Of a stretch of 18,587 nucleotides of DNA, positions 7,550 through 14,217 are shown piece by piece. The number at the start of each line of letters is the position of its first letter. Positions within the stretch are counted from its first letter, which is position 1. Origin of the DNA: Bacteroidota bacterium (GTDB lineage Bacteria; Bacteroidota; Bacteroidia; Chitinophagales; Chitinophagaceae); NCBI GenBank assembly GCA_023391895.1, contig JAEWAC010000027.1:1-18587 (forward strand), given 5' to 3'. Under the pieces are notes generated by a model, which ran no database searches, had not been told where the DNA came from, and saw only the letters and a program-made list of their open reading frames with translations. Made by a program: the position numbers and the translations under genes.

Positions 7550-9031
7550 ATGACTACAAAAAAAAATATAGAAAATTCCAGTCTAAGTTCCCCCTTCCGG
7601 GGGACAGGGGGCAAACCATCTTTGCCGCAAGGCACCCGGGATTTTGGCCCCGAAGTAGTACGCAAACGCCAGTATATCCTGAACACGATCAAACGCGTAT
7701 TTGAATTGTACGGTTTTCAGCCGCTGGAAACACCGGCCATGGAAAACCTGGAAACCCTGATGGGCAAGTACGGTGAAGAAGGCGACAAACTGATTTTTAA
7801 AATCCTCAACAACGGACTGGACAACCCGGCCAAGCACCAGCAGGCCCGGGAGGAATTTGAAAAAGTATTGCAGGGCAAAAACACCAAAGGCATTACCGAG
7901 CGGGCCCTCAAGTACGACCTGACCATTCCGTTTGCCCGCTATGTAGCCATGAACCACGGCCAGTTAACCTTTCCGTTCAAGCGCTACCAGATACAACCCG
8001 TATGGCGTGCCGACCGGCCGCAAAAAGGCCGCTACCGCGAGTTTTACCAGTGTGATGCCGATGTGGTGGGCAGCCATGCCCTGATCAACGAAGTGGAGTT
8101 TGTCAACATCTATCATGAGGTTTTTAATGAATTGGGAATTAAGAATTACGAATTAAGAATTAACTCCCGCAAAATATTAACGGCTTTGGCAGAGTTGTGT
8201 GGCGGTGCCGACAAAATGATCGACATTACCATCGCCATTGACAAGCTGGATAAAATTGGCCTGGAAAAAGTAAAAGAAGAACTGGCGCAACGGGGCCTGA
8301 ACAATGACCAGATCGGCATCATTGAAAATTATTTGAACATTAACGGCAGCAACGAAGAAAAACTGCAGCAGATCAAAACGCTTTTCCATCATTCCGACAC
8401 AGGGCAAAAAGGTATTGCCGAAATTGAATTTGTGCTGCAGTCTTCAGTTGACAGTTCACCGTTGACAGATGACAGCAGAGCAGAGGCGGCCAACGATCAA
8501 CCATCAACCATCAACTTGATCATTGACTTTACACTAGCCCGCGGTCTCAACTACTACACCGGTATCATCTTCGAAGCCAAGGCACCGGCTGAGGTGAAAA
8601 TAGGCTCTATCGGCGGCGGTGGCCGTTACGACGATTTAACGGGCTTGTTTGGCGTACCCAATATACCGGGTGCCGGCATTTCTTTTGGTGTGGATCGCAT
8701 CTATGATGTGCTGGAAGAAATGAACCTGTTTCCGCCAACAGTGGAGCAAGGTACTCAGGCCTTGTTTTTTAACCTGGGCGAGGCCGAAAGCAAAACCGCT
8801 TACACCTTGCTGCAACAACTGCGCAAAAAAGGGCGGGCGGCCGAAATTTTTCATGAGCCGGCCAAGATTGACAAGCAGTTTAAATATGCCGAAAAAAAGA
8901 ACATTCCTTTTGTGATTATTATTGGCAGCCGGGAGCTGGAAAGCGGCACCTGCATGGTCAAAAACATCCGCACCGGTGAACAAAAAACCATACCGTTTAC
9001 CGAATTGGAAGAACACTCTTTTACAGTTTAA
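7550..9031 (+). CDS. hisS: histidyl-tRNA synthetase with repeat-derived inserts
   Basis: This cytosolic class II enzyme charges tRNA-His. The protein is 493 residues, about 30-40 more than I would expect for Bacteroidota HisRS. The catalytic core is intact: LPQGTRDFGPE near residue 25, motif 1 region with ELYGFQPLETPAMENLE, motif 2 as PVWRADRPQKGRYREFYQCD, the histidine-specific LARGLNYYTG at 329-338, and motif 3 near GGRYDDLTGLFG. The C-terminal anticodon-binding domain begins near ALFFNLGEAES and contains RKKGRAAEIFHEP. The surplus length is explained by repeat-derived segments: residues 12-22 from a GC-rich palindrome and residues 298-322 from a GTTGACAG-type repeat, placed at the N-terminus and in a loop before the LARGLNYYTG motif. 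A third repeat-like word encodes residues 194-205. The start is the ATG at 7550. Nothing breaks the frame. Confidence 0.95.
   Translation: MTTKKNIENSSLSSPFRGTGGKPSLPQGTRDFGPEVVRKRQYILNTIKRVFELYGFQPLETPAMENLETLMGKYGEEGDKLIFKILNNGLDNPAKHQQAREEFEKVLQGKNTKGITERALKYDLTIPFARYVAMNHGQLTFPFKRYQIQPVWRADRPQKGRYREFYQCDADVVGSHALINEVEFVNIYHEVFNELGIKNYELRINSRKILTALAELCGGADKMIDITIAIDKLDKIGLEKVKEELAQRGLNNDQIGIIENYLNINGSNEEKLQQIKTLFHHSDTGQKGIAEIEFVLQSSVDSSPLTDDSRAEAANDQPSTINLIIDFTLARGLNYYTGIIFEAKAPAEVKIGSIGGGGRYDDLTGLFGVPNIPGAGISFGVDRIYDVLEEMNLFPPTVEQGTQALFFNLGEAESKTAYTLLQQLRKKGRAAEIFHEPAKIDKQFKYAEKKNIPFVIIIGSRELESGTCMVKNIRTGEQKTIPFTELEEHSFTV
7584..7612. repeat. GC-rich palindromic repeat, copy 2 (inside hisS)
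   Basis: This is the inverted copy of the element at 7394-7422, with 28 of 29 bases matching and core CCCCCTTCCGGGGG. It is read in frame as hisS codons 12-21, giving roughly LSSPFRGTGG just before the normal HisRS start region KPSLPQGTRDF. The two copies could pair as a long hairpin in a phosphatase-hisS transcript, with a loop of about 160 nt that includes the hisS start codon. Confidence 0.85.
8129..8163. repeat. AT-rich GAATTAAGAATTA-type repeat word inside hisS
   Basis: The stretch is built from GAATT, AAGAATT, ACGAATT and AAGAATTAA units and looks like the AATT-rich words often found between Bacteroidota genes. It encodes ELGIKNYELRIN in hisS. The protein around it aligns by eye with ordinary HisRS at about normal length, so it is either a chance match or a substitution and not a length-adding insert. 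No second copy is present in this window. Confidence 0.4.
8441..8515. repeat. GTTGACAG-type repeat insert inside hisS
   Basis: The stretch carries CAGTTGACAG at 8445-8454, GTTGACAGATGACAG at 8461-8475 and GATCAACCATCAACCATCAA from 8495. The 15-mer at 8461 recurs exactly at 9192-9206 in the gap after hisS. It encodes residues 298-322, a polar Ser/Asp/Ala-rich stretch lying between the helix ending in FVLQ and the strand leading to LARGLNYYTG. That region is normally about half as long in HisRS. The frame is kept and no stop codon arises. Confidence 0.75.
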
Positions 9032-9051
9032 TTAGCTTTTCTGATAGTTAT

Positions 9052-9190
9052 ACCTCACCCTCGGTCCCTCTCCTGAAGGAGAGGGAGGCCGGGCCCTCTA
9101 TTTCATTTCAGCTATAGAATGGACGTATGGACTTTTGAACGTTTCTGAGCATTGGAGATAAATACATCAACTTTTTCAAAAACCCATAGT
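9052..9190. repeat. composite repeat, copy A
   Basis: In order, it holds a perfect hairpin CCCTCTCCT-GA-AGGAGAGGG (9066-9085), ATTTCATTTCA, an inverted half-site TATGGACTTTTGAA (9126-9139), a spacer with TCTGAGC, then CATCAACTTTTTCAAAAACCCATA ending at 9188 (quoted motif core TTCAAAAACCCATA at 9175). Copy B, about 370 bp downstream, has the same parts in the same order with diverged sequence. The two half-sites form terminal inverted repeats of about 14 bp around a 35-bp centre. Confidence 0.7.
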
Positions 9191-9223
9191 AGTTGACAGA
9201 TGACAGTTGACAGAAAGAATTGC

Positions 9224-9249
9224 TTTAAAAGTCCATATGGGTTTTTAAA
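9224..9249. repeat. CATATG-centred head-to-head palindrome
   Basis: TTTAAAAGTCCATATGGGTT followed by TTTAAA is two half-sites of the TTCAAAAxxCCATATG family fused at their CATATG ends (centre 9234-9239). A second fused pair lies at 16536-16569, so the fusion is a recurring arrangement. Confidence 0.7.
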
Positions 9250-9419
9250 AAAGTGCTCTTCCATTAAAGCTATCAAAATAAACAAAGGACTCTTGTTCCA
9301 GTCATCCAGGCCATGAGCCGTGATCTCCTGCATCTTCAGCATCTTTTTCTTTGTGCTCCTTTGTGCCTTCGTGTCTTGGTGGCCCAACAGCATCCCAAAC
9401 CAGCTTCTTCAAAAACCCA

Positions 9420-9560
9420 TAAGGCCCCTCCCCTCTGTTCCCTCCCGGTGGAGCGGGAGGCCAGGCAGTTGATTTCAATTCAACATTGAAATTGATGTAA
9501 GGGCTTTTGAACAATACTGAGCTAAACTGTACAAGTCATCAACTCTTTCAAATACCCATA
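9420..9560. repeat. composite repeat, copy B
   Basis: This has the same layout as copy A: a GC-rich hairpin CCTCCCG-GTGGAG-CGGGAGG (9441-9460), GATTTCAATTCA, half-site TAAGGGCTTTTGAA (9498-9511), a spacer with ACTGAGC, and CATCAACTCTTTCAAATACC (9537-9556) running into CATA. Divergence from copy A is considerable, so it is an old duplication or two independent insertions of one element. Confidence 0.7.
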
Positions 9561-9669
9561 TAGCAGAGAAATTATTCTGCTTTCATCCTAATCTCTTAAT
9601 CCCCCAAATCACGGTTCCGGCATCTGTGAAATCTGTGATCCGAAAAACCATATGGAAGTGGACGGTCTG

Positions 9670-10140
9670 TTATTTACCAGTGTTGTCTTTTCGTTTTCCC
9701 TTTTGCAGGCTGTTGAAGTTGAGAGCAGCATCGAATTTGGCTTCCAGCTCAGACGGCACGTAACGGTAGCCAAAGCGCAGGCTGTCCTGCCGGATTTCGC
9801 GCCAAAACAAGTTATTCTTTTCTACGCCTTTAAAGATCCACCCGCCCTGTGCATGAGGCAGCGGGACGTGGCGGCTTTCTTCAATAGGGTGAAACTCCTT
9901 TAACGTATCGGGGGTATAAGCCACGTAGAAAACCATACCGTTGATGTAGCGGTACACCTGCTCTTTATTGCCGGTGCTGTCAGTCGTTGTTTTTTCATCG
10001 AGATAGCCACGGGGTACCTGCAATTTTAACGTATGGCTTTGCTCCGGCCCGTTGCTATAGGTAAACGAACGTTTTTTATAGCCCGTGATCAGGTAGCAGG
10101 ACGAAAGGGAGATCAGCAAAAAAAAGAGAATCAGCTTCAT
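9670..10140 (-). CDS. hypothetical small lipoprotein
   Basis: The protein is 156 residues from the ATG at 10140-10138; an upstream in-frame start three codons earlier is less likely. MKLILFFLLISLSSC is a short lipoprotein signal with lipobox LSSC and Cys15 as the lipid anchor, so the product should sit in the cell envelope. The mature part is polar and has no recognised domain; visible features are a DEKTTTDSTGNKEQVYRYI stretch, a central YINGMVFYVAY strand, and a basic tail (LQKGKRKDNTGK). The next gene in the same direction ends 56 bp upstream, so they may share a transcript. Function unknown. Confidence 0.8.
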   Translation of the reverse strand: MKLILFFLLISLSSCYLITGYKKRSFTYSNGPEQSHTLKLQVPRGYLDEKTTTDSTGNKEQVYRYINGMVFYVAYTPDTLKEFHPIEESRHVPLPHAQGGWIFKGVEKNNLFWREIRQDSLRFGYRYVPSELEAKFDAALNFNSLQKGKRKDNTGK

Positions 10141-10196
10141 GTTTGGCAATTACTCATTCTCTTGAACAACTATTGTACCCGCTTACAAATAGGTCT

Positions 10197-10598
10197 TTAT
10201 TTTGCCAGCGCCTTTCTGCTGGCGATAAAGTATTGTTGGCGATTGATAAAGGCGGTTACTCCTTCTTTGGCTCCTTCAAACGTGGCGTCGGGCACCTCTA
10301 CCCTGATGCCGGCTACCTTGCCGCTGCTGTTGCGGGTAAAATAAGCCATGCCCTCAAAATTGACCAGTGCAAAAGTGTCTTTGGCCTTTTTTTCCATAGG
10401 TGTAGCGCCCGCCGAAGAATTAGCGGTTAGCACATTACCATCCAGGTAAATTTCGGCCGAATTTACAGGGCTGCCTTCCGGAAAAATATACTTGCCAACA
10501 TACTCTTTCAAAGTGGTATCGGGCTTTGCGGTGCTGCCCTGCGCAAAAGCACCCAACATGGCCATGCTGCAAAAAAGAAAAGCTACGATTTTTTTCAT
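10197..10598 (-). CDS. small secreted protein with a DUF3471-like domain
   Basis: The protein is 133 residues from the ATG at 10598-10596, chosen because it begins a clear signal peptide (MKKIVAFLFCSMAMLGAFAQ). The longer frame to 10643 lacks this. The mature part contains LKEYVGKYIFPEGSPVNSAE, then IYLDGNVLTANSS, DTFALVNFEG, and AYFTRNSSGKVAGIRVEV. That pattern of short beta strands ending in FxRxxxGKVxGI resembles the DUF3471-type domain often found after beta-lactamase-like or peptidase domains, here on its own. Its role is unknown. It lies 62 bp after the thiolase (both minus strand) and before the small lipoprotein gene, so the three may be cotranscribed. Confidence 0.8.
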   Translation of the reverse strand: MKKIVAFLFCSMAMLGAFAQGSTAKPDTTLKEYVGKYIFPEGSPVNSAEIYLDGNVLTANSSAGATPMEKKAKDTFALVNFEGMAYFTRNSSGKVAGIRVEVPDATFEGAKEGVTAFINRQQYFIASRKALAK

Positions 10599-10659
10599 AT
10601 GAATTATTTCCGTCAAGTTAATCAGCAATGACCAAACAAACAATACCGCTCATAAAAAC

Positions 10660-11859
10660 TTAAAAATTGCAGTTCTCGTAAATAATGCTGGCGCCCTGGC
10701 CCACTCCAACGCACATGGTAGCCAGTCCGTACTTGCTGCCGCGGCGCTTCATTTCGTGCAGCAAGGTGGCAGATATGCGCAGCCCGCTGCAGCCCAGCGG
10801 ATGCCCAATGGCAATAGAACCGCCATTGACATTAACTTTTTGGGGGTCCAGGCCCAGGTCGTGTATGCAGGCCAATGCCTGGGCAGCAAAGGCTTCGTTC
10901 AGTTCCACCAGGTCCATATTGGCAATGGAGAGGCTGGCTCTCTTAAGGGCTTTCTGCGTAGCTGGTACCGGTCCCATACCCATGATGGCGGGGTCCACAC
11001 CGGCTACGGCCATCGCAATGATTTTGGCCATGGGCTGCAGGTTGTACTTCCGCACCATTTCCTCGCTGGCCAGCAGCATAGCCCCGGCTCCGTCGTTAAT
11101 ACCGGCGGCATTACCGGCCGTAACGGTTCCGTCTTTTACAAAAGCCGGTTTGAGGGAAGCCAGTTTTTCCAGCGTGGTTTGACGAGGATGTTCGTCTTTT
11201 TCAAACAGCACCGTTTTTTTATCCACCGCTATTTCCACCGGTATGATTTCGTCCTGCCATTTGCCTTCTTCCAGGGCCGCAAAGTAGCGCTGCTGCGACT
11301 GCAGGGCAAAAGCGTCCTGCGCTTCGCGGCCGATGCCCCATTGCCGGGCCACGTTTTCGGCTGTTTCGCCCATACTGTAAGGATAATACATGTTGGATAA
11401 CCTGCCGTTAACAAACCGCCAGCCCAGGGTGGTATCGTACACTTCGGGGGTGCGGCTAAAAGGCGTGGCCGATTTGGCCATTACAAATGGCGCCCGGGTC
11501 ATGCTTTCCACCCCGCAGGCAATCATCAGCTGGGCATCATCTACCATAATCTGCCGGGCGGCATCCATAACCGCCTGCAGGCCGGAGGCACACAAACGGT
11601 TGACGGTATTGCCCGGTATGGTTACCGGCAAGCCGGCCAGCAGAGCCGCCATCCGGGCTACATTGCGGTTGTCCTCGCCGGCCTGGTTGGCCGCACCGGC
11701 TACCACGTCTTCAATTTCAGCTACGTTAAAGCCTTTGTTGCGCTCCAGCAGGGCCCGGATGGTAAGTGCCAGCAGGTCGTCGGGCCGTACACTGCTGAGG
11801 GCGCCGCCGTATTTACCAATGGGGGTTCTAATGGTATCAATTACGTAAACGGTTTTCAT
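10660..11859 (-). CDS. pcaF: acetyl-CoA acyltransferase, PcaF/PaaJ-type thiolase
   Basis: Thiolases cleave a 3-oxoacyl-CoA with CoA into acetyl-CoA and a shortened acyl-CoA. The protein is 399 residues, a normal length. The catalytic residues are visible: nucleophile Cys90 in NTVNRLCASGLQAV, His353 in AIGHPLGCSG, and Cys383 in TMCVGVGQG. The N-terminal RTPIGKYGGALSSVRPDDL, the middle GVESMTRAPFVM and DTTLGWRFVN, and GMGPVPATQKAL match the 3-oxoadipyl-CoA thiolase (PcaF/PaaJ) branch better than general FadA. Such enzymes finish aromatic (protocatechuate or phenylacetate) breakdown, but no other pathway gene is in the window, so a fatty-acid or general role is possible. The gene symbol is by resemblance only. 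It reads divergently from rlmN, and the 268-bp region between them carries a large inverted repeat. Confidence 0.88.
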   Translation of the reverse strand: MKTVYVIDTIRTPIGKYGGALSSVRPDDLLALTIRALLERNKGFNVAEIEDVVAGAANQAGEDNRNVARMAALLAGLPVTIPGNTVNRLCASGLQAVMDAARQIMVDDAQLMIACGVESMTRAPFVMAKSATPFSRTPEVYDTTLGWRFVNGRLSNMYYPYSMGETAENVARQWGIGREAQDAFALQSQQRYFAALEEGKWQDEIIPVEIAVDKKTVLFEKDEHPRQTTLEKLASLKPAFVKDGTVTAGNAAGINDGAGAMLLASEEMVRKYNLQPMAKIIAMAVAGVDPAIMGMGPVPATQKALKRASLSIANMDLVELNEAFAAQALACIHDLGLDPQKVNVNGGSIAIGHPLGCSGLRISATLLHEMKRRGSKYGLATMCVGVGQGASIIYENCNF

Positions 11860-11883
11860 TGTATAGCAAGCGTTTTGTTTTGA

Positions 11884-12046
11884 GTTGACAGTTGATAGAG
11901 ACAGTTGACAGTAGCCGACATTTACTGTTATTAGCTAACTGTTGCATGACGAAAAGTATAAGTTCTCTCCAAAGGTCAATGCTCATTCATTAGCAATTCA
12001 ACCACTGACTTTTCTTGCTGTCAACTGTCATCCCTCCACTGTCAAC
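11884..12046. repeat. GTTGACAG inverted-repeat element
   Basis: The left arm 11884-11911 begins GTTGACAGTTGATAG and the right arm 12018-12046 is its near complement (CTGTCAACTGTCATCC...). The arms are 28 and 29 bases, each starting and ending with GTTGACAG-type words, and enclose 106 bp with no gene. The whole resembles a small MITE or REP-like element lying between the divergent thiolase and rlmN genes. The same words occur inside hisS and after it. Confidence 0.7.
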
Positions 12047-12115
12047 CACCTTCAAATTGGTGTTAAAAGCTATGCAATATACTGTGAACAAAGCATTCAA
12101 CTGGCGGCTTTGGGG

Positions 12116-12123
12116 TATCTTTG
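12116..12123 (+). promoter_or_regulatory. putative -7 box just before the rlmN start
   Basis: TATCTTTG is an exact TAnnTTTG box, and only four bases separate it from the rlmN ATG at 12128. If it is used, transcription would begin at or next to the ATG, giving a leaderless or nearly leaderless message. No TTG -33 element is evident at the usual distance. Confidence 0.5.
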
Positions 12124-12127
12124 CCCA

Positions 12128-13177
12128 ATGATTCAAACGGCGCACAAAAACATTCGTCAGCTGAGCCTGGAGGAGCTGGAACAGTATTTTGAAACCCTGG
12201 GCGAGAAGAAGTTCCGGGCCCGTCAGGTGTGGGAATGGCTGTGGCAAAAACATGCCTACTCCTTTGCCGACATGACCAACCTGAGCAAGGAGCTCCGCCA
12301 GAAGCTGGGCGACCATTTTACCCTGCCGGTCTTAACCGTAGATGCCACGCAGTACAGTGCCGACGGCACGGTAAAGTCGCGCTTTAAAACTCATGAAGGT
12401 CACCTGTGCGAGGGGGTGCTCATTCCTACCGAAAACCGTTTTACAGCCTGTGTTTCTTCGCAGATCGGCTGCTCCTTAAGCTGCCGCTTTTGTGCTACCG
12501 GCTATATTGAGCGCAAGCGCAACCTGGACTTTGACGAGATTTATGACGAAGTGGTGTTGATCAACCAGCAAAGCGAAAGGGTGTACGGCAAAAAGCTGAG
12601 CAATATTGTGTTTATGGGCATGGGCGAACCGCTGCTGAACTACAAAAACGTGTTAAAAGCCATTAACAGAATCACCGCCGAAGACGGTCTGGCCATGAGC
12701 CCGCGCCGCATTACGGTATCTACCGCCGGTGTGGCTAAAATGATTCGCCAACTGGGCGACGACAAGGTGCGATTTAAACTGGCGCTTTCGCTGCACGCAG
12801 CCAACGACACCAAGCGCAACGAGATCATGCCCATCAACGAAAGCAACAACCTGAAGGCGCTGGTAGATGCCCTGAATCATTTTTACAGGGAAACCAAAAA
12901 CGAGATCACCCTGGAATACATCCTTTTCAACAACTTTAACGACAGCCAGAAGGATGCAGATGAGCTGATTAAAATTTACCGCCAGGTGCCGGCCGACCTG
13001 GTTAACATTATTGAATACAACCCCATTGACTTTGCCAAGTTTGAAAAGCCGTCCGAAGAACGCATGACGCAGTTTATGGATTACCTGGCCAAGCACAAAG
13101 TAAACGCTCACCTGCGCCGCAGCCGGGGCAAGGACATTGACGCCGCCTGTGGTCAGCTGGCCAATAAAGAAGTCTGA
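12128..13177 (+). CDS. rlmN: dual-specificity rRNA/tRNA adenine C2-methyltransferase
   Basis: This radical SAM enzyme methylates C2 of A2503 in 23S rRNA and, in studied members, A37 of some tRNAs. The protein is 349 residues from the ATG at 12128; the frame is open 62 codons further upstream, but that part lies over the intergenic inverted repeat and has no family similarity. The [4Fe-4S] cluster motif is CX3CX2C at Cys115, Cys119 and Cys122 (CSLSCRFCATG). The two mechanism cysteines are Cys108 (TACVSSQIGC) and Cys341 (DIDAACGQL). Other conserved pieces are VFMGMGEPLLNY, PRRITVSTAGV, LALSLHAAND and LVNIIEYNP. The C-terminal HLRRSRGKDIDAACGQL is typical. A hairpin terminator lies 54 bp past the stop. 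Confidence 0.96.
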   Translation: MIQTAHKNIRQLSLEELEQYFETLGEKKFRARQVWEWLWQKHAYSFADMTNLSKELRQKLGDHFTLPVLTVDATQYSADGTVKSRFKTHEGHLCEGVLIPTENRFTACVSSQIGCSLSCRFCATGYIERKRNLDFDEIYDEVVLINQQSERVYGKKLSNIVFMGMGEPLLNYKNVLKAINRITAEDGLAMSPRRITVSTAGVAKMIRQLGDDKVRFKLALSLHAANDTKRNEIMPINESNNLKALVDALNHFYRETKNEITLEYILFNNFNDSQKDADELIKIYRQVPADLVNIIEYNPIDFAKFEKPSEERMTQFMDYLAKHKVNAHLRRSRGKDIDAACGQLANKEV

Positions 13178-13230
13178 ACCATGATGGATGGGATTGGAAA
13201 GATTTTGTAAGAAAAGCTTAATGATATGGT

Positions 13231-13262
13231 AAAAGCTGGCGGTTAGCTGCCGGCTTTTTATT
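13231..13262 (+). terminator. intrinsic terminator after rlmN
   Basis: AAAAGCTGGC (13231-13240) pairs with GCCGGCTTTT (13249-13258), with one G-T wobble and an 8-base loop, and is followed by T-rich sequence (TTTTTATTT). Position and shape fit a Rho-independent terminator for rlmN. Confidence 0.75.
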
Positions 13263-13521
13263 TACAGGCACTGTATTTCTTTCAAAAACCCATATACAAC
13301 CTTAATTGTTACAGTCAGGCTGCCTTGTTCTTCAATTACTGTTCACTTCTCCTCCATTCAACAGCGCAACACTTCAAATGTCCATATGCTCCCTTCTCCT
13401 GGCTTCTAACTCCTATTTTTTCTTTAACCAAAACCTTTAACCTTGTTTAACCTGGCGGACTTAAACCTTAAGTTGGTCAGGCGGTCTTTATACCGTTCAC
13501 ATTTAAAAACAAAAAATTTAT
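13263..13521. repeat. intergenic region with two half-sites and TTTAACC words
   Basis: TTCAAAAACCCATATA (13281-13296) and TTCAAATGTCCATATG (13373-13388) are two direct half-sites of the family that fills the other gaps, about 90 bp apart. Further on, TTTAACC occurs at 13423-13429, 13436-13442 and 13446-13452, followed by TTAAACC at 13461-13467, upstream of the Spy-like gene. No gene is seen in this stretch. Confidence 0.6.
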
Positions 13522-14181
13522 ATGAAAAGAATATTCACCAGCGCCTTTGTGGTTTTGTTAACCATTGGTGCCGCGCAAGCCCAAACCACTTCTCCCAAAG
13601 AGCACAAGGGGCATCAAAAAGAACACAAGATGGCCTACGACCAACTGAATTTAACATCCGACCAAAAAGCCCGTTTACAAGCCATTAAAGAAGAGCACAA
13701 AAAGCAGGCAGCAGAAATAAAAGCCAATCAACAATTATCCGAAGCGGATAAGAAAGCCCGCCGCCAGGAGCTGCGCCGGCAACAACAAGCCCAGGTGGAA
13801 GCCATTTTAACACCGGAGCAAAAAACCCAGCTCCAAAAAATAAAAGCCGAAAGAAAAACCACCGCCAAGGCTGGCAAAGGCCAGTGGAAAAAAGGGGAGG
13901 CCCGTGGCGAAGGCAAAGGAATGGGCAGAGGCGCCGAACTGGAAAAAGAATTAGGCTTATCGCAGGAGCAGCAGGCCAAAGTAGAACAGATAAGGACCGA
14001 CTTCCGTACCAAAATGCAAAGCGTGCGCAACAACAACGCCTTAACGCAGGAGCAGAAAAAAACACAAATGCGCGACCTGATGCAACAACAGCAGCAGCAA
14101 ATGAAAGCGGTGCTGACCAAAGAGCAGCAGGAAAAAATGCAAACGCTGCGCAAAGAACGGGCGGCCCGCAACACCCGCTAA
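13522..14181 (+). CDS. secreted protein with two Spy/LTXXQ-like repeats
   Basis: The protein is 219 residues with a signal peptide (MKRIFTSAFVVLLTIGAAQAQ), so it acts in the periplasm. The mature protein is almost all helix and carries two homologous halves. The first spans about residues 39-110 (LNLTSDQKARLQAIKEEHKK ... ILTPEQKTQLQKIKAERK). The second spans about 145-215 (LGLSQEQQAKVEQIR ... VLTKEQQEKMQTLRKERA). Each begins and ends with the L(T/S)xxQ signature of the Spy/CpxP periplasmic chaperone or metal-stress family. The linker between them is Gly/Lys-rich (KGQWKKGEARGEGKGMGRG). Lys, Gln and Arg dominate, so the protein is basic. Such proteins often respond to envelope stress; no sensor or sigma factor is adjacent. 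It ends at a hairpin terminator. Confidence 0.85.
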   Translation: MKRIFTSAFVVLLTIGAAQAQTTSPKEHKGHQKEHKMAYDQLNLTSDQKARLQAIKEEHKKQAAEIKANQQLSEADKKARRQELRRQQQAQVEAILTPEQKTQLQKIKAERKTTAKAGKGQWKKGEARGEGKGMGRGAELEKELGLSQEQQAKVEQIRTDFRTKMQSVRNNNALTQEQKKTQMRDLMQQQQQQMKAVLTKEQQEKMQTLRKERAARNTR

Positions 14182-14217
14182 GCAACATTACCATACTCTT
14201 AACCCTCATGCAAAACA

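Larger units (their letters stand above)
9032..9669. other. repeat-filled intergenic region between convergent genes
   Basis: This 638-bp gap between hisS and a convergent lipoprotein gene has no credible gene. It is a patchwork of short repeats: two copies of a composite element (9052-9190 and 9420-9560), a GTTGACAG block (9192-9213), a CATATG-centred palindrome (9224-9249), an isolated half-site (9408-9421), a CTTTGTGCTCCTTTGTGCC / GTGTCTTGGTGGC block (9350-9383), and ATCTGTGAAATCTGTGATCC (9622-9641) followed by a last half-site near 9641-9655. Open frames across it are products of these repeats. Confidence 0.8.

Noticed and set aside
9066..9085. Perfect hairpin considered as the hisS terminator
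   Set aside because: It has a good stem but no T-run on either side, and it is the first part of a composite repeat found again at 9420. A terminator role is possible but unsupported.
9112..9514. Overlapping minus-strand open frames of 93 and 70 residues
   Set aside because: They run through the CTTTGTGC/GTGTCTTGG and half-site repeats and give repeat-derived peptides such as HEGTKEHKEK. There is no domain, no start signal and no neighbouring operon.
11942..12127. N-terminal extension of rlmN by 62 codons
   Set aside because: It covers the right arm of the inverted repeat and the promoter-like box and has no RlmN similarity. The ATG at 12128 gives a normal-length protein.
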